From an uncultured Granulosicoccaceae bacterium (lineage in GTDB: Bacteria > Pseudomonadota > Gammaproteobacteria > Granulosicoccales > Granulosicoccaceae), in contig CALLBO010000005.1 of assembly GCA_937998875.1 (NCBI GenBank), positions 27,898 through 91,897 on the forward strand: a stretch of 64,000 bases of DNA. The letters run 5' to 3'. Position numbers and translations under genes: made by a program. The notes beneath the pieces were generated by a model, which saw nothing but the letters and a program-made list of their open reading frames with translations, was not told the origin of the DNA and ran no database searches. Positions 35,081 through 43,955 of the stretch are shown here, piece after piece (position 1 is the first letter of the stretch; the number at the start of each line of letters is the position of its first letter).

Positions 35081-36217
35081 TTAGTTGCTTAACCGCTGAT
35101 AGAAAATCTCGCTACCGGTCAGTGTCTCACTGAAAAGGTTTGTTGCTCCCAGGGGTTGTGGTAGTACACAGAAAGCCCTGACCGATTCAGATACTCGTTG
35201 TACCCCGCATTGTATCTGTTCGTCTGTCGGGTCAGTGTCTGTCGGAAGCGTCAGCACAGCTTCATTAACTGTGTCGGGTAACTCTGACAATGGCGATGTA
35301 ATACCGGCTAAGCTGTTATCGATCACTGTTCTCGCATTTGAGAATTGTGCGTCGATTGCTGTACCGGTTGTAAGCGTACTCGTCCAGTTGCTATCCACAT
35401 CGCAGTCCTGCATTGCAGTTGTACAGTTTTGTACAATTAGTATGTTTGCTGTGTCATCAATGAAATCGCGCTGCCTTGGCAGTGTCAGGTCTGTCGGGTG
35501 CTGTGCAAAAGTAACTGTACCGGTATCAGTCGAGTAGGTCTGCAGATAAGTCTGGGTGCCGTTCTGATTCAGGTCAGCTTCAATTACCGTAGCGCCATCA
35601 GGCAGCGAGATAATAGTTGCTTGTAGTAGCGTATTGTTGCTTCGGGTCAGTTGCCTGACAGTCAGAGTGCTGTTCTGTCGCAGCAGGTAAATCGTGCGTT
35701 CATTATTAGTGTTGAAGAAGTAGCTGGCAGAGAGCGTGTCGCTGCTGGCGGTAATGGTCTCTGAATTGGCTTGAGTGTAGCGAAGTGTTGTATCAAAGGC
35801 ATCGCTGACATTATCGTCAGGTATACCGGTGCCTGCGATCAGGGAATTTAGTATTGTAGCAACCTTCTCTTGTAGTGTGCTGAGTTGGGTTGCCAGTTGC
35901 TGGGCCTGCGATATATTTTCGTTGCGTGCAATCAATTGTTGCAATGATTGAGGTACAAGCTGAGAAACATCCAGCGATCCTGTAAATCCGTCATTGTCGG
36001 TAGCCACGCTTGAATCACCATTGGCCACGGTTTCACTGACCATATCTCCCGAACTGTTTGTGCCATTTGTGTCTGGATCTATGACATCAATGGGTCCGCC
36101 ATCCCCAGTGCCGAAGATACCACCCGAGCACGCACTGAGCAGCAGGCAGGTAAGTATAGTGAGAAGCAGCGACGGCAATGATGTTGGAGCTGCGCCGAAA
36201 GCGGTCTTATTTCTCAT
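35081..36217 (-). CDS. Hypothetical lipoprotein, second gene of the DUF6502 operon
   Basis: About 378 residues from ATG 36217. That start overlaps the end of the DUF6502 gene by 11 bp and gives a clear signal (SLLLTILTCLLLSAC; lipobox at about residue 28), whereas longer frames would lie inside the upstream gene. After the Cys comes a Gly/Asp/Thr-rich linker, then a Gln-rich helix (QSLQQLIARNENISQAQQLA) and a beta-rich C-terminal part with repeated LTVRQLTRSNN and TQTYLQTYS-like strands. No family was recognised. Coupling to DUF6502 suggests a shared process, possibly with the beta-propeller lipoprotein divergently encoded nearby. Confidence 0.65.
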   Translation of the reverse strand: MRNKTAFGAAPTSLPSLLLTILTCLLLSACSGGIFGTGDGGPIDVIDPDTNGTNSSGDMVSETVANGDSSVATDNDGFTGSLDVSQLVPQSLQQLIARNENISQAQQLATQLSTLQEKVATILNSLIAGTGIPDDNVSDAFDTTLRYTQANSETITASSDTLSASYFFNTNNERTIYLLRQNSTLTVRQLTRSNNTLLQATIISLPDGATVIEADLNQNGTQTYLQTYSTDTGTVTFAQHPTDLTLPRQRDFIDDTANILIVQNCTTAMQDCDVDSNWTSTLTTGTAIDAQFSNARTVIDNSLAGITSPLSELPDTVNEAVLTLPTDTDPTDEQIQCGVQRVSESVRAFCVLPQPLGATNLFSETLTGSEIFYQRLSN

Positions 36218-37076
36218 CGTCGTTTGTCTCACGTTGTTCACCGGTTTGTGCATTATCATGTTGCTCAACTGGCTCTTCAAAGTAGTAAATGCCAAGGCCG
36301 GTTCGGATGCGTCCTTCGCCTTTGACTGACGGATTTACGGATCGGTCTTGCGTTGCCAGAAACTGATCCAGGTAGTTAAGTAGTTCGAGAGATTTTTCTT
36401 TGCTCAGATTTCGGAATAACTCTGCTCCGGACTCCGGTACATCATCATAAGCAACAGACAGCTGCAACCGGGTGGCCTCTGACGTTGTCGTGAAGTTATG
36501 TTCTATGGTGTTGAGTAAGTCGTTGATGCTGTCGCCCGACAGGCGCATCAATTCATCATTGCTTGCTGACGGTATGTAACCGTTTGCGGTCAGCTTTACG
36601 GTTGATTTCTCTTTATCAAAATTAACTGCGCCGACTCGTACCAACTCATCGAGAATTGCTCTTGCGGTCATATCACCGCTATAACGCTTAACAAGCGCTT
36701 CAAAGCCACCCTCATCATCCGGATTTCCCCAGCGTAGTGCTTTGGGAGTCCCGGATTTTTGTCTGAATTCATCATCCCGCATCCAGCCGCTTACCACTCT
36801 GGCCGCACGATTGTTCTGTTTTTTTTCTTTATCGTGCGCTGTTGGCTCGTCAAGCAGCTTCTTGACCTCTTTTCTGTTGACTCCGGTTAAGACCGAGATT
36901 CTGGAAACGGATTGTTTGCGTCCGGGCAGTCCGAAATCCTCGCTGGCGACTTCCACGAATATGCGTCGAGCGACAGCGCTGAAGTCAGCAAATGCCACCC
37001 CGTTGCGCAACATTAGACGCACAAGAGGTCGCAGGACCTTTTTCAACAGGGTTGTGATTGCGGATGAATCGCTCAT
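36207..37076 (-). CDS. DUF6502 family protein, probable DNA-binding regulator
   Basis: 289 residues. The N-terminal half resembles a helix-turn-helix-like region: FADFSAVARRIFVEVASEDF then SVSRISVLTGVNRKEVKKLL, which has the look of a winged helix recognition segment. DUF6502 as a family is of unknown function. Its gene is divergent from the beta-propeller lipoprotein, with two palindromes (TGGGA-N6-TCCCA) in the gap, so an autoregulating repressor or activator is a good guess; this is inference from arrangement. The start ATG 37076 lies 35 bp from the nearer palindrome. Confidence 0.7.
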   Translation of the reverse strand: MSDSSAITTLLKKVLRPLVRLMLRNGVAFADFSAVARRIFVEVASEDFGLPGRKQSVSRISVLTGVNRKEVKKLLDEPTAHDKEKKQNNRAARVVSGWMRDDEFRQKSGTPKALRWGNPDDEGGFEALVKRYSGDMTARAILDELVRVGAVNFDKEKSTVKLTANGYIPSASNDELMRLSGDSINDLLNTIEHNFTTTSEATRLQLSVAYDDVPESGAELFRNLSKEKSLELLNYLDQFLATQDRSVNPSVKGEGRIRTGLGIYYFEEPVEQHDNAQTGEQRETNDDEK

Positions 37077-37110
37077 GACGAGTAAATATACAGTAATTCA
37101 ACGAAATGTC

Positions 37111-37126
37111 TGGGAGAAAAATCCCA
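37111..37126. promoter_or_regulatory. Operator-like dyad 1 (TGGGA-N6-TCCCA)
   Basis: TGGGA (37111-37115) and TCCCA (37122-37126) are exact inverted half-sites with a 6-bp spacer (GAAAAA). The site lies 35 bp upstream of the DUF6502 start, in the position of a minus-strand promoter. A second site with the same half-sites and spacing lies 61 bp away. Confidence 0.65.
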
Positions 37127-37171
37127 TAAATTAAACTATCGGCTTGACCTGCCGAAATATTTAGTATTATA

Positions 37172-37187
37172 TGGGAATATATTCCCA
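37172..37187. promoter_or_regulatory. Operator-like dyad 2, perfect 16-bp palindrome
   Basis: TGGGAATATATTCCCA is a perfect palindrome with the same TGGGA/TCCCA half-sites and 6-bp spacing as dyad 1. Both sit in the 192-bp gap between the divergent DUF6502 and beta-propeller genes. The 61-bp offset is close to six helical turns, so a dimeric protein bound to both sites could contact itself. Confidence 0.7.
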
Positions 37188-37268
37188 AATTAATGGAAAT
37201 ATGAAGTCTCATTGATCCATACTGTGCCACCCGACGGTGCTGCACTGGCTAGATAAAGAGGAGTTAAC

Positions 37269-39524
37269 ATGATGAAAAATAAACGAAACATAAGTCAAAT
37301 ACTCATTGTCGCGGGCGCACTGGCGCTACATGGTTGCAACAGTTCGTCGGTAGGAGGCGCTGCCGAAGACATCCCGGGAGCACTTGCAGCAAAGCCAGCG
37401 GACGAGCTGATTCGCGATTCTTTACTGAGTTATTACACATCCAACGACCCGTCCAGCGGTGGCATCAGCAGTGGTAATCAGAGCGCTCTTGTAGAAGTTG
37501 CGACCGATTCGGCTGATAGCTCAGCACCGGAAGCGGGCAGCGTCAGTCGATTCAGCGATACTAATGTGCAGGAATCGGGTGTAGATGAGTCAGATCGCAT
37601 TAAGATCGACGGCAATGTACTTTACGCGCTTGAGACTCCGGATCTCGGATACGTTAACTATGGTCTTGCTGTGCCGGAGCCGTTTCTGGTTGACGCTGCC
37701 GATCTGGCATTGCCTTACCAACCGCAGGTTGAGACCTTAAGTGCCTATAAACTCGATGGCCAGAGTTCGTCTGTGTTGTCGCGCTTACCACTACAGGAAC
37801 TCACTGGCAGATCAGTCAGTGGTATGTATCTTTATAATGGAACTGCTGGCACGGATCTATTGTTGTTGTCTGGCCAGTCGTTCTATCCATGGGATGCCTG
37901 GGCCAGGTCGGATGCGTTCGGTGGACTTGAAACCCGGGTGAGCTGGATAGACGCAGATGATCCATCTGCACTGTCTGCCAATCGTACGATAGACATTGAA
38001 GGACACTTAATTTCCAGCCGCCGGATTGATAATCGTTTGATACTTGTTACGCGATTTCACCCGCAGCTTGATGGTGTTATTCCTTACGCTTACACCGATG
38101 CGGATATAGAGAATAATCGCAATGTCATCAATAACGCAGACGCTGCCGATTTTCTGCCAGTGATAAGTATTACTGAAAATGGGGCGACTACACAGCGACC
38201 TGCTATTGGCAGCAATGAGTGTTACTCACGTACTGCTGATAATAGTGATGGTACTGAACAAGGCGGTGCTGCCTCATCGACATACTATTACCCATCACCC
38301 AGTGTAATTTCTATTATCACTATTGATCTGGATAATCCGGATACCGGGTTTAACAGTACCTGCTTTGTAGGCGATTCTGAAACGCTTTATGTTTCGCCAC
38401 AATCTGTTTACCTTGCGACTACCGAGTATAACTATTCGATATTTGGTGGTTTTCCAGTAGCAGTAGATGACGTGGTAACAACAACTGCAACGGACACAGT
38501 TACTGAAGATACGACCAATGATTCGGCTATTGATGCAGAAAGGCAATCGGCAATCACCACGCATATCCACAAGTTTTCGTTTAATGGTGCCGGTGCACCG
38601 GTGTTCAAAGGTACCGGTTCGGTTAAAGGTCACCTGGGCTGGAATCCGGAGCGCAAGCCATTTCGACTGAGCGAGAAAGACAACAACCTTCGTGTGGTAA
38701 CGTTTGATCAATCACTCGAATATTCGCCTGTCACATTAAGTATTCTGCGTGAGTCAGGCGGTAGCCTGGCAACACTGTCTACGTTGCCGAACCGATCACG
38801 TCCCGATCCTATCGGTAAACCCGGTGAGAGCTTGTATGCCAGTCGATTTATTGGTGATAAAGCCTATCTGGTGACATTCAGAGTGACCGACCCGTTGTAT
38901 GTTCTCGATGTTTCAAATCCCCGTGACCCGCGTATCGCCGGTGAACTTGAAATTCCGGGTTACTCGGATTACCTGCACCCGGTCAATGACTCACTGTTGA
39001 TCGGTTTGGGTAAAGATGCCACACCTGACACAACAGGTGGATTTGGTGACGGACGCGGTGCGTGGTACCAGGGTGTAAAAGTGTCCCTGTACGATGTTGC
39101 TGATCCCGCCAACCCGTTTGTTGCCGATGAAAGAATCTTTGGTAAGCGTGGCACCGAAAGTCCGGCCTTGTTGCAGCATCACTCTTTCGCGTACATCGCA
39201 GGTAACGGAGATCAAAATGCGCGATTCGCAATTCCGTTGTCATTGGCTGATGGCGCAATCGGTGGTGGCCCGTGGAGCTTTGCAAACTGGAGCAGTAACA
39301 ATCTCTTAACTATGGAAGTTGATGAAAGCAGTAACCGCTTTGTCGAAACGCCGAACTGGACTTTCGAAAGCAATGCTGCAGGCTTTCAGTATGCGCCGAT
39401 CGGGCTTGAAAACGATCGTGCCGTGATTGGTGCGGACAATGACTTGTATCTGATCCACAATGGCACGTTGCACTATGGTCTGTGGGGTAGCAGTGAGCCA
39501 TCGCTATCGATCATCACTCAGTGA
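37269..39524 (+). CDS. Secreted beta-propeller domain lipoprotein
   Basis: 751 residues. A lipoprotein signal (ILIVAGALALHGC, Cys about residue 24) is followed by FSDTNVQESGVDESDRIKIDG, the recognisable start of the 'secreted protein with C-terminal beta-propeller domain' family, and continues with many strand repeats (for instance DKAYLVTFRVTDPLYVLDVSNP). The family is widespread and functionally uncharacterised. The protein ends at 39522-39524 and a good terminator follows at 39572. It is divergent from the DUF6502 gene and likely shares its operator region. Length is usual for the family. Confidence 0.82.
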   Translation: MMKNKRNISQILIVAGALALHGCNSSSVGGAAEDIPGALAAKPADELIRDSLLSYYTSNDPSSGGISSGNQSALVEVATDSADSSAPEAGSVSRFSDTNVQESGVDESDRIKIDGNVLYALETPDLGYVNYGLAVPEPFLVDAADLALPYQPQVETLSAYKLDGQSSSVLSRLPLQELTGRSVSGMYLYNGTAGTDLLLLSGQSFYPWDAWARSDAFGGLETRVSWIDADDPSALSANRTIDIEGHLISSRRIDNRLILVTRFHPQLDGVIPYAYTDADIENNRNVINNADAADFLPVISITENGATTQRPAIGSNECYSRTADNSDGTEQGGAASSTYYYPSPSVISIITIDLDNPDTGFNSTCFVGDSETLYVSPQSVYLATTEYNYSIFGGFPVAVDDVVTTTATDTVTEDTTNDSAIDAERQSAITTHIHKFSFNGAGAPVFKGTGSVKGHLGWNPERKPFRLSEKDNNLRVVTFDQSLEYSPVTLSILRESGGSLATLSTLPNRSRPDPIGKPGESLYASRFIGDKAYLVTFRVTDPLYVLDVSNPRDPRIAGELEIPGYSDYLHPVNDSLLIGLGKDATPDTTGGFGDGRGAWYQGVKVSLYDVADPANPFVADERIFGKRGTESPALLQHHSFAYIAGNGDQNARFAIPLSLADGAIGGGPWSFANWSSNNLLTMEVDESSNRFVETPNWTFESNAAGFQYAPIGLENDRAVIGADNDLYLIHNGTLHYGLWGSSEPSLSIITQ

Positions 39525-39571
39525 TTGCGGTTAGCCAGCAGGATAGTGAGCAACGCCTGCTGTGATAAAAA

Positions 39572-39591
39572 GGGCACCGTTCGCGGTGCCC
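39572..39591 (+). terminator. Rho-independent terminator of the beta-propeller gene
   Basis: GGGCACCG-TTCG-CGGTGCCC, a perfect 8-bp stem with a stable TTCG tetraloop, preceded by AAAAA and followed by TTATCTATTTT. It stands 47 bp after the stop of the beta-propeller gene. Confidence 0.9.
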
Positions 39592-39676
39592 TTATCTATT
39601 TTGACTCATACCACACTGTATAGTCTGTGCCTCTCTTTCATGCGCTAATATTCAAGTTCATAGTAAGGGGTGTGCA

Positions 39677-41464
39677 ATGCGCGTTCTGGTTATCAACTGT
39701 GGTTCTTCGAGTGTCAAGTATCATCTGATTGACCTGTTAACAGGCGATCCTGTGGCAGATGGCAGTCGGCTGGTGTCTGGAAAAATACAGTCAATCGGTG
39801 AGACGGGCGGTGTATTTCAAAATCACCAGCAGGCACTGGATCATCTTGTATCGGAAGTGGACGGTCAGCCGGTCGACGCAGTCGGGCATCGTGTTGTTCA
39901 TGGTGGCGAGAAGTTTATCGAGCCTGTTCTGATTGATACGGAGGTGATCAAAGAGATAGAGGCCTGCTCGATAGATGCACCATTGCACAATCCGTTTAAT
40001 CTTCTCGGTATCAGTATTGCCCGCGAGAAGTGGAAGGATATCCCTCACGTTGCTGTGTTTGATACCGCTTTTCACGCTCGCATGCCGAGACGTGCACGCG
40101 AATATGCGATCGATTCTGAGGTCGCTAAAAAGTATCGTATAAGACGATTTGGTTTTCACGGTACATCGCACGAGTACGTGGCGGGGGTGGCTGCTGAAGC
40201 ATTGCGCTCATCAGTGAGTCAGCTTCGTATTGTCACGCTGCATCTGGGTAATGGCGCCAGTGCCTGTGCGGTGGAATACGGAAAGTCCACCGAAACCAGT
40301 ATGGGTATGACGCCACTTGAAGGATTAGTGATGGGTACCCGGTCAGGAGATATTGATGCTGGTGCTGTAATGTCTTTGCTGCGCAGTGGTGACTTCAGTG
40401 TGGCGGAGCTTGATGATCTTTTAAACCGTAGAAGCGGGTTGCTTGGCTTGAGCGGCATTGGCAATGATCTTCGAAAGATAGAAGATCTGGCAGAGCAGGG
40501 TGATGATCGGGCAAGGAAGGCCATTAACGTATTTGCACATAGAGTGCGAAAGTACATCGGTGCTTATGCGGCTGTAATGGGAGGGCTGGATGCGGTTGTA
40601 TTTACCGGTGGAATTGGTGAGAACAGTGCAACAATGCGTCGTCGAATACTGCAACGGCTGGAGTTCCTCGGGCTTGTTGTCGATGAAGATCTTAATCGTG
40701 ATGCGTCGGTAGACAGTTCTGCGAATGCGACCATAATTTCAGATATCAGTTCCAGGGTCAGGGCAATTGTGGTCAAAACCGACGAAGAGCTGATGATTGC
40801 ACGACAAACCAAACGCATTGTTGCTGAGGAAAACAAACTTACAGCAAACAAGAGTATCCCGGTAGCTATCAGTGCCAGACATATCCATCTGACACAGGAA
40901 ACGTTTGAGAAGCTTTTTGGTAACGGTGCAACCCCGACTGTGTATCGGGAAATCTCGCAACCAGGCCAATACGCCTGTGAAGAGAAGATCAACTTAATCG
41001 GCCCACGCAATCGAATCGATGGCGTGCGTCTGCTCGGTCCATTAAGATCAGTAGATCAAATAGAAATTGCCCGCACCGATGAGTTTAAGCTTGGTGTCGA
41101 TGCGCCGATTCGTGATTCCGGTAAGGTGGAGGGTTCCGCGCCGATTACGCTTGAAGGTCCACGAGGCACGGTAAATTTATCAGAAGGGTTAATCTGTGCA
41201 CGCCGGCATATACACATGCATCCCGATGATGCGCAGGTGTTCGGTGTTGCAGATAAAGATATCGTCGAAGTGGCTATTACAGGCGGCCCGCGCGATCTGA
41301 CGTTTGGTGATACGTTAATCCGGGTCAGTGAAAAATATAAGCTTGAAATGCACATTGATACAGATGAAGCGAATGCCGCAGAGCTCAGTAGCGAGGCAAG
41401 TGGCGATATAGTTTGTGAAGAAGTGGCGGGAGCCGGTGCTGTACTTAAACAGTTCCGCGGCTAA
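39677..41464 (+). CDS. Acetate kinase fused to PduL-type phosphate acyltransferase
   Basis: 595 residues with two enzymes in one chain. Residues 1-390 are acetate kinase: NCGSSSVKYHLIDL, GHRVVHGGEKF, HNPFNLLGI, FDTAFHARMP, FGFHGTSHEYV, HLGNGASACAVE, GTRSGDIDAGA and FTGGIGENSATMRRR. From about 395 a PduL domain follows: VAISARHIHLTQETFEKLF, FKLGVDAPIRDSGKVEG and ICARRHIHMHPDDAQVFGV, with the zinc-binding histidine pairs of the PduL family. PduL makes acetyl phosphate from acetyl-CoA and phosphate, and acetate kinase then makes ATP and acetate, so the fusion joins consecutive steps and could pass acetyl phosphate between sites. It starts after a short promoter region; the next gene is unrelated. 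Confidence 0.88.
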   Translation: MRVLVINCGSSSVKYHLIDLLTGDPVADGSRLVSGKIQSIGETGGVFQNHQQALDHLVSEVDGQPVDAVGHRVVHGGEKFIEPVLIDTEVIKEIEACSIDAPLHNPFNLLGISIAREKWKDIPHVAVFDTAFHARMPRRAREYAIDSEVAKKYRIRRFGFHGTSHEYVAGVAAEALRSSVSQLRIVTLHLGNGASACAVEYGKSTETSMGMTPLEGLVMGTRSGDIDAGAVMSLLRSGDFSVAELDDLLNRRSGLLGLSGIGNDLRKIEDLAEQGDDRARKAINVFAHRVRKYIGAYAAVMGGLDAVVFTGGIGENSATMRRRILQRLEFLGLVVDEDLNRDASVDSSANATIISDISSRVRAIVVKTDEELMIARQTKRIVAEENKLTANKSIPVAISARHIHLTQETFEKLFGNGATPTVYREISQPGQYACEEKINLIGPRNRIDGVRLLGPLRSVDQIEIARTDEFKLGVDAPIRDSGKVEGSAPITLEGPRGTVNLSEGLICARRHIHMHPDDAQVFGVADKDIVEVAITGGPRDLTFGDTLIRVSEKYKLEMHIDTDEANAAELSSEASGDIVCEEVAGAGAVLKQFRG

Positions 41465-41475
41465 CCGGCTTTGTA

Positions 41476-42459
41476 GTGAGTAACCCTGAACGCATATGTA
41501 TTTTTGTGCATTTCGGTCAAGCCGGTGAAATCGCGCCCGCTGTTCTGCACTATCTGCAGGGGTTGCGTGAGATTTGCAACGAAATAGTTTTTGTCTCGAA
41601 TTCCCGTTTAACAGAAGCGCAGCAGAATAAGGTCTCACAGCTGGTTTCAACTGTACTTGAGAGAGACAACAAAGGATTGGACTTTGGTGCATGGAAGCAC
41701 GCCATAGAGCTTGTTGGTTGGGCGCACCTACAAATGTTTGATGAACTTATCCTGGCAAATGACAGCTGCTATGCGCCGATGTTCCCTTTTACAGAGATGT
41801 TCACTTCGATGAGTGTTGATAATGTGGACTTCTGGGGAGTCACTGAACACCCGGCGGCGCTTACGCGTGCCGGTAATCTCGAGCCACATTTGCAAAGTTA
41901 TTTTCTGGTCTTTAAACGGCATGTTGTGGCCAGTGAAGTTTTTCAAAATTTCTGGCACGGGGTTTTAGAAGATAGTATTGATTACAATACGGTTGTTGGT
42001 AACTACGAGGCGACACTGACTCCTGCTCTGAATAGCTCCGGGTTCTCGCATAGAGCGTATATGGAAGATCCAATCAACATAGAAAATGTCAGGAGTGACT
42101 GGAATAATCCGCTCTATGTTAATCGCACTATCTGGAACTGGAGAGAGTTGCTGCTGAAAAGATCCCCGTTTCTGAAGCGAAAAGCGTTCTCTTTTCATTT
42201 TGAAAGAGTGGTTAGATTAATTCGATCGGGATATGGCCGAGTTGTTACAAAGGAAGCTTATGTTCATACCTTCTTCTGGCGCAAATGCATCGAGAACAGT
42301 GGCAGCGATTACCCGGTAGACATTATCTGCGAGGAGATTCGGGTGCGTCATGGAGATGTGTGGGTAAATTCTTCACACCCTGGCAAAAGACTGATGTTTT
42401 ATGTCAGCGCACCCCGACGTTTCTTTAGAAGTGTGAAACGCCGATTTACCAAATCCTGA
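41476..42459 (+). CDS. RgpF-like rhamnan/glycan synthesis protein
   Basis: 327 residues of the RgpF family: RICIFVHFGQAGEIAPAVL at the N terminus, the conserved ERDNKGLDFGAWKHAI, LILANDSCYAPMFP and WGVTEHP, then a C-terminal part with MEDPINIENVRSDWNNPLY. Family members take part in building rhamnose-containing surface polysaccharides; specificity here is unknown and no other glycan cluster is adjacent. The start is a GTG at 41476, 11 bp after the acetate-kinase fusion ends, so it may be co-transcribed with it, though the functions do not match. Confidence 0.8.
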   Translation: MSNPERICIFVHFGQAGEIAPAVLHYLQGLREICNEIVFVSNSRLTEAQQNKVSQLVSTVLERDNKGLDFGAWKHAIELVGWAHLQMFDELILANDSCYAPMFPFTEMFTSMSVDNVDFWGVTEHPAALTRAGNLEPHLQSYFLVFKRHVVASEVFQNFWHGVLEDSIDYNTVVGNYEATLTPALNSSGFSHRAYMEDPINIENVRSDWNNPLYVNRTIWNWRELLLKRSPFLKRKAFSFHFERVVRLIRSGYGRVVTKEAYVHTFFWRKCIENSGSDYPVDIICEEIRVRHGDVWVNSSHPGKRLMFYVSAPRRFFRSVKRRFTKS

Positions 42460-42578
42460 TAGATTGACTGAAGGTTTGCCGGATAGATTTCGGGAAAAGG
42501 CCGGGTGCGATTTGTCTGCAAACGGTGCGTCGCTCTTATACAATCTTTAGTTATCATGAAAACTAAACCGGAGCGCAC

Positions 42579-43574
42579 ATGAAAGCATTGGTATACACAG
42601 ACACCGAGGAGGTTGTGTTTCGCGATGAGCCTGATCCGGTCCCCGAAGCAGGCAATGTATTGCTGTCTGTAGACGCGTGTGGTCTATGTGGCTCTGACAT
42701 GCATGCCTACCACGGATTGGATGCGCGCCGTGTACCACCGTTAATTCTTGGTCATGAAGTAACCGGTATCGTACAGAATGGACCGCGGCGGGGTGAACGC
42801 GTGATTGTGAATCCGTTATTGTCTTGCGGTCAGTGTGATGACTGTGTTGGCGGGCGTGCGCATCTGTGTGCCAGTCGAGAGCTGATCGGTATGCGGTTGG
42901 CCGGTGCGTTTGCAGAATATGTAGTGGTGCCGGAAAACAGTTTGCTAACCGTTCCGGAAGACATGCAAGTGGCACATGCCAGCTTGACTGAGCCAACGGC
43001 AGTAAGCCTGCACAGTATTATGACGGCAGAACGGGTTTTAAACAGACCGGTCTCCGAAGCTCGGGCGGTAGTCATTGGTGCAGGGGCAATCGGGGTGCTT
43101 GCCGCTTTATTGTTGCAGAGTAAAGGTTGTCGTGAAGTGTACATTGGCGATACCGGTGAGCTCAGAAGGCAGACAGCTGAGAAAAACGGCTTTGGTCATG
43201 TCTATGATCCTCTCAGCAGTGAGCCGCAAGCGGGTAGTTTTGATCTCGTTATAGACGCAGTGGGCAGCGGCCGAACTCGTGAGGCTTCAAGTCGACTGGC
43301 CAGACCGGGTGGGGTTATTTGTCATATCGGGCTGCAGGATGATGCCCCCGGTCTGGATACACGCAGGCTGACTTTGCAGGAGATCACCTTTATCGGCAAC
43401 TACTGTTACACGATGTCCGATATGCTGGCTGCAAGGGATGCGATTCATAGCGGTAAACTTGGTGACCTTCAATGGCTTGAGCACAGGCCTATGTCAGATG
43501 GCGCATCGGCATTTGCAGATGTGCATAATGGTGTTGCGGCGGCACCCAAGATAGTATTGTTTCCCTCAACTTAG
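42579..43574 (+). CDS. Zinc-dependent alcohol dehydrogenase
   Basis: 331 residues of the medium-chain dehydrogenase family. Catalytic zinc ligands: CGLCGSDMHAYHG (with Cys and the His-containing segment) and GHEVTG. Structural zinc site: NPLLSCGQCDDCVGGRAHLC. Rossmann motif: VVIGAGAIGVLAALL. The pattern (iditol/threonine-like) fits sorbitol- or threonine-dehydrogenase type enzymes acting on a polyol or alcohol with NAD(P); substrate uncertain. GGAG just before the ATG supports the start. It is the first of four genes closely spaced on the same strand, but its link to YbjQ and M48 is unclear. Confidence 0.83.
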   Translation: MKALVYTDTEEVVFRDEPDPVPEAGNVLLSVDACGLCGSDMHAYHGLDARRVPPLILGHEVTGIVQNGPRRGERVIVNPLLSCGQCDDCVGGRAHLCASRELIGMRLAGAFAEYVVVPENSLLTVPEDMQVAHASLTEPTAVSLHSIMTAERVLNRPVSEARAVVIGAGAIGVLAALLLQSKGCREVYIGDTGELRRQTAEKNGFGHVYDPLSSEPQAGSFDLVIDAVGSGRTREASSRLARPGGVICHIGLQDDAPGLDTRRLTLQEITFIGNYCYTMSDMLAARDAIHSGKLGDLQWLEHRPMSDGASAFADVHNGVAAAPKIVLFPST

Positions 43575-43583
43575 GCGGTTCTT

Positions 43584-43955
43584 ATGCAAGCCAATGCAAG
43601 CAGTGAAAAAACCAGTACAGGTAGTGATGAAATTATAGTTACCAATCTGGAATACTACCCGGGCATGGTCATAGCGCAGCACTTAAGTCTCGTGCAAGGC
43701 AGCTCGGTTCGGGCAAAGCATGCCGGTCGGGACTTTATGGCCGGGCTCAAAAGTATATTCGGCGGTGAGCTTGCCGGGTATACCGAACTGCTGCACGAGT
43801 CGCGCGAAGAAGCGTTGCACCGAATGGTCGAGCAGGCAAAAAGCGTTGGTGCGAATGCGGTGTTAAATGTGCGGTTTTCCACATCAAGTATTGCCTCGGG
43901 TGCTGCAGAGATTTTTGTTTACGGTACTGCAGTTACGTTGCGGGAAGACTCGTGA
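43584..43955 (+). CDS. YbjQ family protein (paralog 1)
   Basis: 123 residues. The YbjQ fold is clear: TNLEYYPGMVIAQHLSLVQG, then RDFMAGLKSIFGGELAGYTEL, EALHRMVEQAKSVGANAVL and VRFSTSSIASGAAEIFVYGTA. YbjQ proteins are small oligomeric 'heavy-metal-binding' proteins with poorly known function. No membrane segment here, so it is cytoplasmic. It overlaps the next ybjQ gene by 4 bp (ATGA/GTGA type), and together they precede an M48 peptidase. Confidence 0.85.
   Translation: MQANASSEKTSTGSDEIIVTNLEYYPGMVIAQHLSLVQGSSVRAKHAGRDFMAGLKSIFGGELAGYTELLHESREEALHRMVEQAKSVGANAVLNVRFSTSSIASGAAEIFVYGTAVTLREDS

Noticed and set aside
41476..42459. Linking the RgpF-like gene to a polysaccharide cluster
   Set aside because: No other glycan genes flank it; the distance of 11 bp to the AckA-PduL gene shows co-transcription at most.
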